DNA of 64,000 bases from Kitagawia praeruptora (GCA_037693485.1 CM075350.1:68118001-68182000); one strand, 5' to 3'. Shown: positions 12,601 to 25,105, numbered from the stretch's first letter. Program-made: numbers and translations. The notes: a model not told the origin generated them from the letters alone.

Positions 12601-14530
12601 ATAGCTCCATCTGATTCTAGTAGATTGAAAAAGCAACCATCAAACAGGAAGCAACTAGAGTCCAGTTCACCTGGTGGGAGACGTCGGCCCAAATCCTTAA
12701 ACTTGGAGCAATGTGATGATCAAATTAGTGAATTCAGCAGTGAGTCAAGAAATTCAAATTACAGAGACAACGATAATTCGCTGGTTTCTGATGAAGTCAA
12801 CAGTTCCATAAGACTAGTTGAGATCAATGGCAACCAGAGTCCCGTTATGCAGACTTCCAAGTACTCCCGAGGCCCAGTAGCAAAGGTAGATACCTCTATC
12901 TAGTACTCGTATATTATCTGGATATTCAGTTTATCCTAACAAGTAAAAAACCAATTTTCTGTTTAATATCATTTCAGAATCGAATTGTGCTGCAAAATGA
13001 AGATGAATCAGTGGCAGAACTTGGTACAACTTCTCCTGAATATCCTAGTCCCGTTTCTGTCCTGAATGGTGCAGTGTATATCGATAATGCACCATCATCT
13101 TCGAATCAGACACTAGATGCCAAAGGTAACAAAATCTGAAATTCTATAGTATGATTTGCTAACATAAAGATTTGCATATAAATCTATTGTAAAGCCCATC
13201 TCTTCTTTGTGATGGAGCTTTTGAAATGACCCTTCCTTCCCTTTAAACGTTGTATTAAAGAAAATTACAAGCCACCTCCTTTTAAGGCTGTAAAATTGTA
13301 TAACAGTTTAGGACCTAACATATTTTTGTTTGCATATGCATGAGTGTGCTAATGAGTATTGAGTGGTGGAGTACTTACAAAGCACCAGTCACACTACTCA
13401 AGTCACCAATCTCAGTAATTCAAAATACCACTTTGTAGGATAAATTATTTTGTATTTGAGCAATCAACCTATATATGTTTGTAGTTATATGGATTGTATC
13501 GGTAAGTATACAAAAAAAAAATTATTAGTTATCAAACTATTATACGTCACCTAGGAAGATCCAAGAACTATGAAAATCACGAACATCTCAATGAGTAGAG
13601 GAGCCTTGCTTTGGACTGAAGTGGCCAAGAAATGTACAAATTGACCAATGAATTATATTAGTTACAAATATGAACAGAACATATGATTTTCTTGAATGTG
13701 ACTTATGGAAGTCTAATGACAATGTAACAGAAGTACAGTGGCATCCAGTTGATAGCAGCATATCTAGCACCCTGGAATCTGGTTTTGAATCCAAGGTTAA
13801 TCGGAAGAAACTACAGAGCATTGATCAATTGGTACAGAAACTTAAGAGACTAAATTCAGGCCATGATGAGGCTCGCACAGATTATATTGCATCTCTTTGT
13901 GAGAACACCAGCCCTGATGACAGATACATATCTGAGATATTATTAGCTTCTGGTCTTCTCCTCAGAGACCTTGGCTCGAACCTGACAACTTTCCAGTTCC
14001 ACCAATCAGGCGACCCAATCAATCCCGAGTTATTCTTGGTCTTGGAACAAACCAAAGTCAGTAATCTACTCAAGGAAAATTATAGAGCAGGAAAGATTGT
14101 CCAGTTGAATCCCGACAATGAAAAAAATCATAGAAAACTCATTTTTGACGCTGTTAATGAAGTTCTCAGTGTTAAGTTGGCTTGCCTCGAACACCCTAAA
14201 GTCCCACGGTTAAAACCTCTGATAGTAACACGGAAGACCCTCAACGCGCAAAAGCTCCTGACAGAGTTATGTTCTGATATTGAACAGCTTCAGGCCAAGA
14301 AAGCAGCTTGCAGCTTGGAGGACGAGAATGATGGGTTGAAAAGCATCTTGTGGGAAGATGTTCTGCATCGTTCAGAGAGTTTTACAGATTTTCATGGAGA
14401 AATATCAGGGTTGGTTTTGGATATTGAGAGATCCCTCTTTAAAGACTTGGTTGGAGAGATTGTGGCTGGTGAGTCTGCTATCTTATGGATAAAGGCTGGC
14501 AGGCATCGTAGGCAACTGTTTGTAAAGTAA
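9625..14530 (+). CDS. LNG: LONGIFOLIA / TRM1-2-type protein (five exons, about 1096 aa)
   Basis: LONGIFOLIA (TON1-recruiting-motif) proteins associate with microtubules and promote polar cell elongation. Proposed exons are 9625-9775, 10373-10431, 10822-12885, 12978-13125 and about 13662-14530. All introns have GT-AG ends and compatible phases. The N-terminus (MAAKLLHSFTEENPDL, then QIGCMTGIFQLF) is typical of LNG proteins. The long exon is Ser/Arg-rich and holds RPPSVVAKLMGLE at about residue 343 (DUF3741-type motif). The C-terminus, from ISEILLASGLLLRD (about residue 897) to HRRQLFVK, is a DUF4378 region. The 9625 ATG is chosen because it starts the conserved N-terminal motif. The acceptor before the last exon (AG at 13660-13661, poor polypyrimidine tract) is the least certain junction. 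The gene appears intact. Confidence 0.88.
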
Positions 14531-15884
14531 TAGGTCTCAATTGAAATGTCATTATCAAGTAGAAACTGTATCGTACATGTAATCTGTTCATCACCTTTAG
14601 TGATTACACCTTTTCTTTTTCCTGGATTCAGAGCTTACTGTTTTGGGCATAAACTGAGTGTATTGTTGAATATTCAGATTTCTAAGAATTTGTTTGCAAG
14701 TTTTTCTTCTTCTGATATTGTCAGGTTTCTATGTATGTGTTATGAAGTTATTTTCTTTTGGTGTTGTCTCTCGGTCTGTTTGTTGCCACAGGAAGCTTTT
14801 TTGCTGATCATTGCACACCTGCTTATGGCAACAAATCCAGCTATAATATTTGTCAACTGTAATTCTTTGAGAGGGTTTAGAATTTATAAGATTCGATGAA
14901 GTTCAACTGGTATATCATGAGATTCATGACACAGAATGCAACACAAACACTTGTAAAAAAAACTCTGATGAATGTTGGAAAGTAAAATTTAACAACAGTA
15001 GTACTTAATGTACAGATTTCTGATGTTCTGTTAGTTGAGATAAATGAAATCGAGGAAATAAAATGAAATTTGTACTCCAAAACAGATAAATGTCAAGATT
15101 GTTTATTCATTTCTCATTTAATTCATAATAACCTTATTTCACCCCAACATAAATAAATGTTAAGATTGTTTATTCACTTCTCATTTAATTCATAACAATC
15201 TCAAATCGACCACTTTAAAAAAGAATGTTCCATTCTCTGTAATATCCATTTTCTACCTAAATTTCATCACAAAAAATAAAATAAAATTTGTGCACTTTTT
15301 TTTTTTTCAAAGTCTTTCTTTCTACCTTTTATTTACTTTAATAAATTATGACTGAAAAAAATTTCTTCCTCCAGTCAATTTTTTTTTACTGAAATAAATT
15401 ACTATTACTTAGAGTCAATACGAATACATTTAGCAAAAAAGAAAAATAAATATATTACATGATCGTGTAAAGATATCAATTGGAATAGAACAATTTGGCG
15501 TGCTCATGGCATCACTTCTTAAGTTCTTATATGAAGATTTCACCTGACATGTCTGGTTGGAACTCCAACCTGTTGTTTTATACTTTCTCTCTAGCTTTGA
15601 AACAATTTTTATTCAGAGAAATTAAACAATTTTCAAATGTCCACCCATCAACATTTTTCACATCCTTTCTTTTTCCTTATTTCAACAGGAAAAGGGAGAG
15701 ACCAGGTTTAAGTAATACGTTTTTTTAGTTCAAACTCAAAAATTTATGTAGTTCAATTTCAAATTTTTTGTGTGGATAAAATAGTAATGGCAACTTATGT
15801 AATTTTCTAAAATTTAAGGGTAAAATTGTACTTTCACAGGGGGTTTATTCAAGATTGTTTATTCATTTCTCATTTAATTCATAA
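14531..15884. other. 3' flank of the LNG gene and first copy of a tandem duplication
   Basis: The first few hundred bases are probably LNG 3' UTR. The ORF at 14546-14899 is cysteine- and phenylalanine-rich, with no recognisable domain, and is not considered a gene. From 15093 the sequence is a segment that is repeated downstream (see the direct-repeat entries). Another AT-rich stretch (15687-15848) joins the two copies. Confidence 0.5.
15093..15686 (+). repeat. Tandem-duplicated segment, copy A (intact)
   Basis: It begins TCAAGATTGTTTATTC and ends TTATTTCAAC. It is nearly identical to copy B (15849-15884 joined to 22481-23028), apart from a few substitutions and a small indel near 15515. Copy A contains, uninterrupted, the site where copy B was split by a Helitron. 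Confidence 0.88.
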
Positions 15885-16600
15885 CTAGCATAATAACCCG
15901 TGCGAGGCACGGGTCATCCTCTAGCAATTACTATAAATTCTGTATAATTTTACGATTTAAGGATATTTTTGAATATAAATGCACCTTTTATGTTCATACA
16001 TATTATAATATCAGTATTTTAATTTATGTATTATTTTATTTATGTATAAATCATATGAGCACTAAAAAGAGGATGTTTTGTAGCATATACATATATTGTA
16101 TAGGTTACAACACAATTTCTTTTAGAACAATGATAAAAAGACATATCATCGATGTGAATAATACTCGTCATACAATACTTTCTAGATAAAATTAGAACGC
16201 TTCTTAATATTCATTTCTTTAAATATCTCATCAAGATATAAGTCGCATAGAATTATACTCCGAAATTACGAGAGGGTTGATTCCCAACACTAACATAATT
16301 TCATATATTGTTTGCATAAATATTAAAAGGATGGTACTTTTGTAATGTTTAAACATAGAGGGATATTATCGTAAGTTCACAATCATTAAAATGACACTTT
16401 TTGCACTTGTGTTGTGGTTGAATATATAGTAATAGATAGATAGATTATGTACCATATTGTGAAACCTAAAATATGACATTTTTAAAATAATACGAGTCAC
16501 CATTATTTTTACTCAAAAATTAAAGTAATAGTAAAAGTAAGATAATGGAGAGGTCGAGTTTGTTTAAAAGGCTTATTAACTCAAAATAATAAAGTCCGTG

Positions 16601-16656
16601 CAACACAATGGTTAGTAGGATAAATTGTGAAGAGGAGGTTCTTAGTTCGATTCACC
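16601..16656 (+). repeat. tRNA-like A/B-box unit 1 inside Helitron A
   Basis: CAACACAATGGTTAG resembles a pol III A box, and AGTTCGATTCACC, about 43 bases on, resembles a B box. Related units follow. Too degenerate and short to be a tRNA gene; probably SINE-derived. Confidence 0.5.
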
Positions 16657-16977
16657 ATAAGAATAAAATTTACTCATTTTTTCCATTTAAATAAGAGAGT
16701 GACATTTCATGTAATTTTATAACTTGTAAAGTATAACTATAATATCATAGATGATTTATTGGCTCAACATGCCCCTAAAAATCCCCTTGTTATCTTATTA
16801 TACATAGAAAGAATGGATGGATGTGTACCATATTGTGAAACCCAAAATATAATATTTTTAAAATAATGCGAATCACCATTATTTTTACTCAAAAATTAAA
16901 ATAATAGTAAAAATAATATAATGGAGAGGTCGGGTTTATGTAAAAAAAAAATTATACTTAAAACAAAAAAGTCAATG

Positions 16978-17033
16978 TAGCACAGTGATCAGCAGGATAA
17001 CTTTTATAGAGGAGGTTCTAGGTGCGATTCACC
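16978..17033 (+). repeat. tRNA-like A/B-box unit 2
   Basis: TAGCACAGTGATCAG (16978) and GGTGCGATTCACC (17021-17033) with the same spacing as unit 1. The sequence before it (GGAGAGGTCGGGTTTATG) is repeated before each unit. Confidence 0.5.
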
Positions 17034-17137
17034 AAAACAACTCATTTTTTTTCCAATTAAAATAATAGTAAAAATAAGATAATGAAGAGGTCGGGTTTAT
17101 GTAAAAGGTTTTTTAACTTAAAACAAAAGAGTTAGTG

Positions 17138-17193
17138 TAGCACAGTGGTTAGTAGAATAACTTGTGTAATGAATGTTCTAGGTTTGATTCACC
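17138..17193 (+). repeat. tRNA-like A/B-box unit 3
   Basis: TAGCACAGTGGTTAG (17138) and GGTTTGATTCACC (17181-17193), spacing as in the other two units. Confidence 0.5.
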
Positions 17194-18960
17194 TCAACAA
17201 CTCAATTTTTTTCATTTAAATAAAAGAGTGGCATTCACAGGGGGTTTATTGGCTCAAATTATCTTCATGTTGCTCTATTATCTATACTATTATATTAAAG
17301 CCGAAACATTGAAAATTTTAGTTTTCGGTTTGGTTATCCTATTAATTTTGGTTTTCGGTTTGGTAATCCAATTTATTAAAATAAATAATAACATAATATA
17401 ATTAATGGTAATTAACCAATTGCCTTCTTCACATTTACTTTTAGTTGAATATGTTACCTTTTATAAACACCTAAAAAAATCAATTGTATCATATTTTTCA
17501 ATCATTAATATTTTCTTTCTAATTAAAACATGTTACCATTTTGATTTAAAACTAATCTTATAATCATTAATATATACCCGAAAATATGGTCAAAAATATC
17601 ACATCATATTTTCTAATTATTAATAAAATATATTATAAATCCATATACATTGTTTATAATAGAGAAACATTAGTATAATTCATAAACATTATTATGTTAA
17701 ATTATGATTATATAAAAATATTATTGTAATATTAAATAAAATTTATAACATAATAAAAGAAACCCGTGCATCACGGGTATTGAAAGTTTGTCAGTTCGAT
17801 TTTCAGCACGGTCATCCTAATTATTAAAATAAATATTAAAATAATATAATTAGTGATAATTAGACGATTGCCTTTTTTTTAATTAAAAGAGGTTTACTTT
17901 TAACTGATTGATGATATTACCATTTATAAATACCTAAAATATCGAATATTCCAATCAATAATATTTCTTTCTAAATAAACATGTTAACTTTTAATTTAAA
18001 ATATAATCTTACAAATATATCCAAAAATATAACACTATATCGTCTAATCACTAACAAAATATAATAGAAATATGTACAAAACGAATAATGACCGTTAGAT
18101 TTTTAATAAAAAATCAGAACCGTTAGATCTAATAATTAGATATATTATATGTTTAAATTAATTTACTAAAATTTTAAGGTTCGAATTGTGTCAACGACAT
18201 ATTTTTTAAACAATTTTATAATATAAGTTTTAAACCACAAAATTTTGCAAACGTTAATGTATACCTAAAAATATTACACCATTCTGATGTTAGATGTTTA
18301 GTAATTAATAAGAACTATTAGATGTAATTATAAGGCATATTTTATGATTAAAGTACTTTACTAAAAATTCAAGTTTCGAATCCCATCAACGACATATTTA
18401 ACTTAATATTCTATCATTTAAATTTTAAATCATTCATATTACTAGCCTAAAATCCGTGCGATGCACGGATTATTTTTATATTATATAAAAAAAATCATTA
18501 ATTAAAATTAATTTTTTTAAAACATGAATTTTGGAGGCTTACTTTTTTATATGAGATGATTTGATAATAATTATATAAATGTTATTCGTGATATTTCTAG
18601 AAATGTAGGGATTTAGTTAGAAAATATAAAAAAGATGATAGGTTTTAGTTAAAAAGAATAATCAATTAATTATTAGTAATTATAAAATTATTACTTCATT
18701 TTATTAAATAGAATGTCTGTGTCCTGATTAGTAAAATAGAGAATTTAGTTAGTGAAAATTAAAAAGGTTAGGGCTTTTTTCATAAATAAATAGGAAAAAG
18801 TAAATTTTTGCAAATTTGCTATCTTTAAGAATAGCTATTTGCAATATTACCAACCTAAGTTTCAAAATTGCAAAAATACTAGGTCCCCCCTCCTCCCTCA
18901 CTTTCTCTCTCCTCCTGTCCAGATAAGTCGGCGACTTGTGTCCTTTTTTTTTTTTTTTTT

Positions 18961-19021
18961 CTTCTTCTTCTTCTTCTTCTTCTTCTTCTTCTTCTTCTTC
19001 TTCTTCTTCTTCTTCTTCTTC
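18961..19021. repeat. (CTT)n microsatellite after a poly-T run
   Basis: About 20 CTT units, preceded by a run of T (18943-18960). The poly-Phe ORF across it is an artefact. Confidence 0.95.
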
Positions 19022-19345
19022 CAGATGGGTGCTATTTTGGGTTGGATGGCCCCGCAGGGGAAATATTCAACTTAATGCAACCACATTCAACTAAATGCAA
19101 CTAAATTTCTGATTTCAAGTTCCATTGTTCAATTGTCATTTTCGACCTCTTTTTTGAACTCTAATATATATATATATAAATGGAACTTGAAATCAGCAAC
19201 TGAATGCAACCACATTCAACCACATCGACTGCAACAGACTTCAAAACTTTTTTTTTTTTAATGTGGGATGATTTTGGGTTGCATGGCCCCGCAGGGGCAT
19301 ATTCAACTTAATGCAACCACATTCAACTAAATGCAACTAAATTTC

Positions 19346-19473
19346 TGATTTCAAGTTCCATTTTTCAGTTGTCATTTTCGACCGCTTTTTTGGACTCTAA
19401 TATATATATATATATATATTAGAGTCCAAAAAAGAGGTCGAAAATGACAACTGAAAAATGGAACTTGAAATCA
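19346..19473. repeat. Near-perfect inverted repeat, about 64-bp arms
   Basis: The left arm begins TGATTTCAAGTTCCATTTTT and the right arm is its reverse complement, centred on a (TA)n stretch at about 19409. A related, less perfect hairpin lies at 19107-19190. Confidence 0.88.
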
Positions 19474-19585
19474 GTAACTGAATTCAGTTGAATATGCTCC
19501 TGCTGGGCCTTGCAACCCAAAACCACCAAAATTAAGGTGGACTGCTTTTGGGTTCCAAGGCCCCGCAGGGGCATATTCAACTAAA

Positions 19586-20060
19586 TTTTAATGTGGTTGC
19601 ATTTGGTTGAATATTACCCCTGGCGGGGCCTTGCAACCCAAATCCACCAAAATCACCCACCTTTAAAAAAAGTTGAATGTTGTTGCATTTGGTTGAATAT
19701 TGCCCCTGGCGGGGCCTTGCAACCCAAATCCACCAAAATCACCCACCTTTAAAAAAGTTGAATGTGGTTGCATTTGGTTGAATATTGCCCCTGGCGGGGC
19801 CTTGCAACCCAAATCCACCAAAATCTTAAAAAGTTGAATGTGGTTGCATTCAGTTGAATGTGGTTGAATGTAGTTGAATGTGGTTGAATGTAGTTGCATT
19901 CAGTTGCATATTGTCCCTGGCGGGGCCATGAAACCCAAATAGCATCCCGCCTTTAAAAAAAAAAAAGTGGTTGCATTCAGTTGAATGTGGTTGAATGTAG
20001 TTGAATTCAGTTGCATATTGCCCCTGGCGGGGCCATGAAACCCAAATAGCATCCCGCCTT
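19586..20060. repeat. Tandem array, about 85-bp units with a GC-rich core
   Basis: Units carry GGTTGAATATTGCCCCTGGC followed by GGGGCC and TTGCAACCC. Starts at about 19586, 19672, 19757 and 19833 show a period near 85, then units become irregular. The GC-rich core CCCCTGGCGGGG is conserved in otherwise AT-rich DNA. Related cores at 19050-19060 and 19286-19296 lie in opposite orientation. Confidence 0.82.
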
Positions 20061-23028
20061 AAAAAAAAAAAAAAAAAGAAAAGTAACAGGCGGCTGAAAG
20101 CAGGAGGGAGGAAGGAGGGAGGAAGGGTGGAGGGGAATTGGAAAGATGGTATTTTTGCAATAAATCTTTTTTCTTTTTGAAAAGATGGTATAGTTGCAAT
20201 TTAATTAGAAAGATGGTATTTTTGCAAAAATCATTTAAAAAGTTGGTATTTTTGTCAAATTCCCAAAAGGTTATATGTTCTAGGTGAAAAGGGTAATTGA
20301 TTAGTTTATAGTAATTATAATTGAATTACGTTATTTTACTAAATATAATTGTTAGTAATATTTTTAGAAAATGAGAAAATAATATTGTCCGTGGTATTTC
20401 TATTATAAAAGGGATTTTAGTTAGAAAATATAGAAAAGATGATATGTTTTAGCTGAAAAAGGTAATCGGTTAATTAATAATATTATATTATTATTATTAT
20501 TTTATTGTATTAAATAGAACCGTCCGTGATATAATTGAAAAAAATATAGATTTTAATTAGAAAAATAGAAAGGTAACGTGCTTGATTTACGTGAAAAAAG
20601 TAATTGATTAGTTTATAGTAATTATAATTTAATTATGTTATTTTACGAAATAAAATTGTTCATAGTTTTTAGAAAATGAGAAATTAACGTTACCCGTTAT
20701 ATTTCTAGGAAAAAAAAAGGAATGTAATTAGAAAAAATAGAAAAGATGATATATTTTAGCTCAAAAGGTAATCTGTTAATTATTAGTATTATAACGTTAT
20801 TATTTTATTTGTATTAAATAGAAACGCCTGTAATATAATTAGAAATTATGGAGATTTTAGTAAAAAAAAAAAAGAAAAGAAAAAAGGTAACGTGTTTTGC
20901 TGAAAAAAGGTAACCGTCCATGATATAATTGGAAAAAGAGAGATTTTAGTTAGAGAAAAAAGAAAAGGTAATGTGTTTTGACTGAAAAATGTAATTGATT
21001 AGTTAATAATAATTATATATAATTATGTTATTTTTTAGCTAAAAAGGTAATTGGTTAATTATTAGTATTATAATATTATTTTTATTTTTATTAAATAGAA
21101 ACGCCTATAATATAATTAGAAAAATGGAGGTTTTAATAAGAAGAAAGAAAAAAAGGTAACGTGTTTTGCTGAAAAGGGTAACCGTCCATGATATAAATGG
21201 AAAAAGAGAGATTTTAGTTAGAGAAAAGAGAAAAGGTAACGTGTTTTGACTGAAAAAGGTAATTGATTAGTAAATAATAATTATATATAATTATGTTATT
21301 TTATTAAACAAAATTGTTCGTAGCGTTTTTAAAATGGAGAAATTTTAGTTGGATAAAATGTAAAAGATATTCTATTTTAAATGAAAAAGAAAATTATTTA
21401 GTTATTGAAAAATAAAAAAGGTTACATGTTTAAACTGAAAAAGGAAATTGATTAATAAATGAGAAATTTCAGTTAGATAAAATATAAAAGATATTGTATT
21501 TTACCTGAAAAAGAAAATTATTTAGTTGTTGAAAATCGAAAAGATAATATGTGTAACTTTTAATAGGAAATTGATTAGTTAGTAGATCTGTAATTGAGTA
21601 AGGGTAATTAGGTAAATTCAATAGGTACCATTGAACCAAACTTTTAATGTTTCGGTTTTTATATAATAGTATAAAAATTGAGTAAGGGTAATTAGGTAAA
21701 TTCAATAGGTACTATTGAACCAAACTTTCAATGTTTCGGTTTTTATATAATAGTATAGATTAACTAAATTATATTAAAATAATATTAAAATAACTTTCAC
21801 AAAATAATTATTATATAGAAACATAACTATAGCATAAAATAAAATTTATAACATATTAAAAGAAACCGGTTCGGTTTGGTTATCCTAATTATTAAAATAA
21901 ATAATAAAATTATTATATTACAAAAACAATTTAAAAAGCTAATTACTAATGTTAACGTAATTATATTCCGATTAAAATTCCTTCAGCCACATGGAGGTCT
22001 TCTGCTATGCTCCAACAACTCAATTACCCATTTTCTTTAAAGATTTTACATCTAATTAAAACACTTTATCTTTTAATTTAAAACTAATCTTACAATAATT
22101 AATATATATCCAAAATATCACACTATATCTTTTCGTCATTATTTTTAATAGTATTTTTTTAATTAAAACAAGTTACTTTTTAATTTAAAACTAATCTTGC
22201 GATCACTAATACATCCAAAAATATCACACCATATATTCAAATCATTATTTTTAGTAATAAATAAGAATCGTTAGATCTAATAATAAGATATATTATAATT
22301 ACTTTACTAAAAATTCAAAGTTCGAACCCGTCAACAACATTTTTAATTTAGAATTTTACAATATAAATTATTAAAAATAATGATTATATAAAAACATAAT
22401 TATAATGTTAAATAAATTTTATAACAAATCAAAATAAACCCGTGTTTCGCACGGGTTATAAGCTAGTATATAGAAAGAGATAACCTTATTTCACCCCAAC
22501 ATAAATAAATGTTAAGATTGTTTATTTACTTCTCATTTAATTCATAACAATCTCAAATCGACCACTTTAAAAAAGAATGTTCCATTCACTGTAATATCCA
22601 TTTTCTACCTAAATTTCATCACAAAAAATAAAATAAAATTTGTGCACTTTTTTTTTTTTCAAAGTCTTTCTTTCTACCTTTTATTTACTTTAATAAATTA
22701 TGACTGAAAAAAAATTCTTCCTCCAGTCAAATTTTGTTTACTGAAATAAATTACTATTACTTAGTCAATACGAATACATTTAGCAAAAAAGAAAAATAAA
22801 TATACTACATGATCGTGTAAAGATATCAATTGGAATAGAACAATTTGGCGTGCTCATGGCATCACTTCTTATATGAAGATTTCACCTGACATGTCTGGTT
22901 GGAACTCCAACCTGTTGTTTTATACTTTCTCTCTAGCTTTGAAACAATTTTTATTCAGAGAAATTAAACAATTTTCAAATGTCCACCCATCAACATTTTT
23001 CACATCCTTTCTTTTTCCTTATTTCAAC

Positions 23029-23526
23029 CAATCTCTAGTTTCTTAGAAATCTTTTATAAAAGATTTAACCAAGAGTATTAAATCGAACCCAAATACTACC
23101 TTTCGGTTAAACTAAATTACAACTTCAAAATGAACAAGACCAATATTTTTTCTGCCCTAATAAACCCACATGTTTCTTCTCCACTTAACTCTAACATTAC
23201 TGATTAATTAATGAATTCCAACAAAACAACAAAGAGATAAACATACCACAACAGCAGATCAGATGAACATTGTTAAGTAAGACAAAAGGAAAATCAAACT
23301 GCTTAGTCCTCGATATTTATTTTAGCTAAAATCTTCCAAGCCAAAATCACAAAAATCAAACTATGAAAAATAAACATAAGAGCTCAGTCATTGACATAAC
23401 TTCATGTTTTATGCGCTAGTGAGCAACTCAGTAAATAAAATACAGTTAATGGGAGGAAGAGATCTTCCTGACAAGTTCTTGAGTAGAGAAATTTACATGG
23501 TCTTGGGTCTCAATCTGTCATGATCT
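23029..23526. other. Downstream flank of TOM5
   Basis: AT-rich DNA. The part nearest 23526 is probably the TOM5 3' UTR on the minus strand. No other gene is seen. Confidence 0.5.
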
Positions 23527-25053
23527 TCAGATAGCCATGAGATCGCCAAAACTCCGCATGAAAATGATAGAGCCAGCAAAAAGACCAATTGCACGAAGCA
23601 ATTTCTGCAAACAAGTACAAAACTGTTATCAACTCATCATCGCTTTAGCAAAATAGCTCAGGCATCAGCACTAAAATTTAACAATACCAATAAATAGGAA
23701 CAGTGTAAGACATGCCAACTTTAAGGAGCCTAGTAAGTTGACAGAGATGATGGTTATGCACACAATAAAACAGTTTCTGTTAGTTATTTAATACTCACAA
23801 TCATTGAAACCAACTTGTGTGCTCCTGTACAATTACAGTAGCATCCATGAGTAAAAATGAACAATGTAGATACTGAAACATCTCTAAATAAGTGTGCACC
23901 TAGGGAGCACGAGTGTGGAGGTACGGGTGCGCGGTACGGGGCACGGGGATACGACAATTCAGCAAATTTCAAAATATCGGGATTCAGGTGCGGGGGATAC
24001 GGTAAATTTTAAAATATTAGAAATGTATATTTTATGTATAATTCAGTAATTGTATTTTAACTAGATAATAAAATAATAATTTTATCATCCTTAGTATTCA
24101 AAAGACAGAGCCCTATGTAAAATTTTACCACAGGAATCAAAACTCTAAAAGACAACCTCAACCACATTTACAAGATACCAACACCCACTTTCATGCAAAA
24201 TCAATTTGGAATGATTGAAACAAACAAAAATATAAACCTAAGAAAATGAAATAAGATTTACAAAAAAAAAAAAAAATACAGCAAGCTGTATAAAGATCAA
24301 CCCTAAAGAGTAACAAAGGCCAAGTTCATTGTGCCGAGCACGTTGAGTTGTTGACTGACTTAATGACAGTGAGGCATGCAACAAAATACTTTACGTTAGT
24401 ACCTTAATGTAACATCCAGAAAAAAATCCAGAAATTGTAGAAATAAAATTAGGAGCACCATAAGAGAATAAGATACTAAATAATCTCTAAAAGAGTGTGC
24501 ACATATTGATTAGCCGTCCACCGAGAAGTTAATATTTCTACCGTATGCACATGCACCCCCAACTTTAACATCTCCTAATACAGAAAAGTATGCATAAACA
24601 TACATTTGTGTCTAAAGTAGAGATAAGTTCAAGATACATCTTACCCTCCTCACCCCTTCCTAGATATCACTCCAAAGCGGATACACAAGGTGCATTTCAG
24701 GATCGCAAGACATAAAAGTATATGAAAACAGATTTTAAACCAGTATGGCTCACTATAGCACTATGTGTTATAGAGTAAGGAAAAACACACATTTAATATA
24801 CCGGTATTCCAAAGCACTATTGCCAACAAACACAAAAGGATTAATCCAAATTACTAACACGCAATTCTATGCCAAACCAATTTCAATTATTGAAATAGAA
24901 AACAAAATAAGCCCAAATATTAGAATTAAAACCAAGTTGTTGACGAGAGTTGGGGGGAGGGAGAGGGGGGGGGGAGAGAGAGAGAGAGAGAGAGAGAGAG
25001 GAGGGGGGAGAGATAGAGGGGGAGGGGGAGAGAGAGGGGGAGGGAGAGAGGGA

Positions 25054-25105
<52 letters not shown>

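Larger units (their letters stand above)
18771..20264. mobile_element. Mutator-like non-autonomous element (1494 bp)
   Basis: Flanked by an exact 9-bp direct repeat AAAAGGTTA (18762-18770 and 20265-20273), the Mutator target length. It starts GGGCTTTTTTC and ends ATTCCC. Sub-terminal AT-rich tracts with TTTTTGCAAA and ACCAAC motifs are inverted at the two ends. The interior holds a CTT microsatellite, a 64-bp-arm hairpin and an 85-bp tandem array. Termini are only weakly similar, so the family assignment rests mainly on the 9-bp duplication. Confidence 0.62.
18442..21759 (-). mobile_element. Helitron C, nested in Helitron B
   Basis: On the minus strand it starts TCTATACTATTATATAAAAA (21759) and ends with hairpin ATCCGTGCATCGCACGGAT then TTTAGGCTAG (18442). 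Flanks A (18441) and T (21760). The interior (20280-21560) consists of several diverged repeats of a block with TTTTAGCTGAAAAAGGTAAT motifs. No proteins. Contains a Mutator-like element. Confidence 0.78.
17281..22466 (+). mobile_element. Helitron B, nested in Helitron A
   Basis: It starts TCTATACTATTATATTAAAG (17281), a classic plant Helitron 5' end, and ends with hairpin CCCGTGTTTCGCACGGG plus TTATAAGCTAG (22466). The flanks are A (17280) and T (22467). Without Helitron C it is about 1.9 kb, AT-rich and non-coding. A second degenerate terminal hairpin at 17763-17778 suggests older rounds of insertion or a chimeric origin. Confidence 0.75.
15885..22480 (-). mobile_element. Helitron A, outermost of a three-level nest
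   Basis: On the minus strand the element starts TCTCTTTCTATATA (at 22480) and ends with the hairpin CCCGTGCCTCGCACGGG, then a short tail and CTAG (15885-15888). The flanks are A and T, the Helitron target dinucleotide. The intact copy A shows the empty site. Without the nested elements it is about 1.4 kb. No Rep/helicase gene is present, so it is non-autonomous. It carries three tRNA-like A/B-box units (16601-17193). Confidence 0.82.
15849..23028 (+). repeat. Tandem-duplicated segment, copy B (split by Helitron A)
   Basis: The left piece is 15849-15884 and the right piece 22481-23028. Joined, they reproduce copy A base for base across the junction (...TTCATAA|TAACCTT...). Everything between is inserted DNA. 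Confidence 0.85.

Noticed and set aside
13560..13661. Alternative LNG exon starting after CACCTAG near 13553
   Set aside because: It would reach an in-frame TAG within 15 codons and lacks the family pattern; the acceptor at 13660-13661 keeps the frame.
14546..14899. 117-aa ORF after the LNG stop codon
   Set aside because: No recognisable domain, poor coding composition, and it lies in the expected 3' UTR.
16601..17193. Genuine tRNA genes
   Set aside because: No acceptor stem or anticodon arm could be built; only A/B-box-like words are present.
18839..19899. Poly-Phe ORF and His/Gln/Pro repeat ORF in the Mutator-like element
   Set aside because: They follow the CTT run and the 85-bp tandem array; no independent coding signal.
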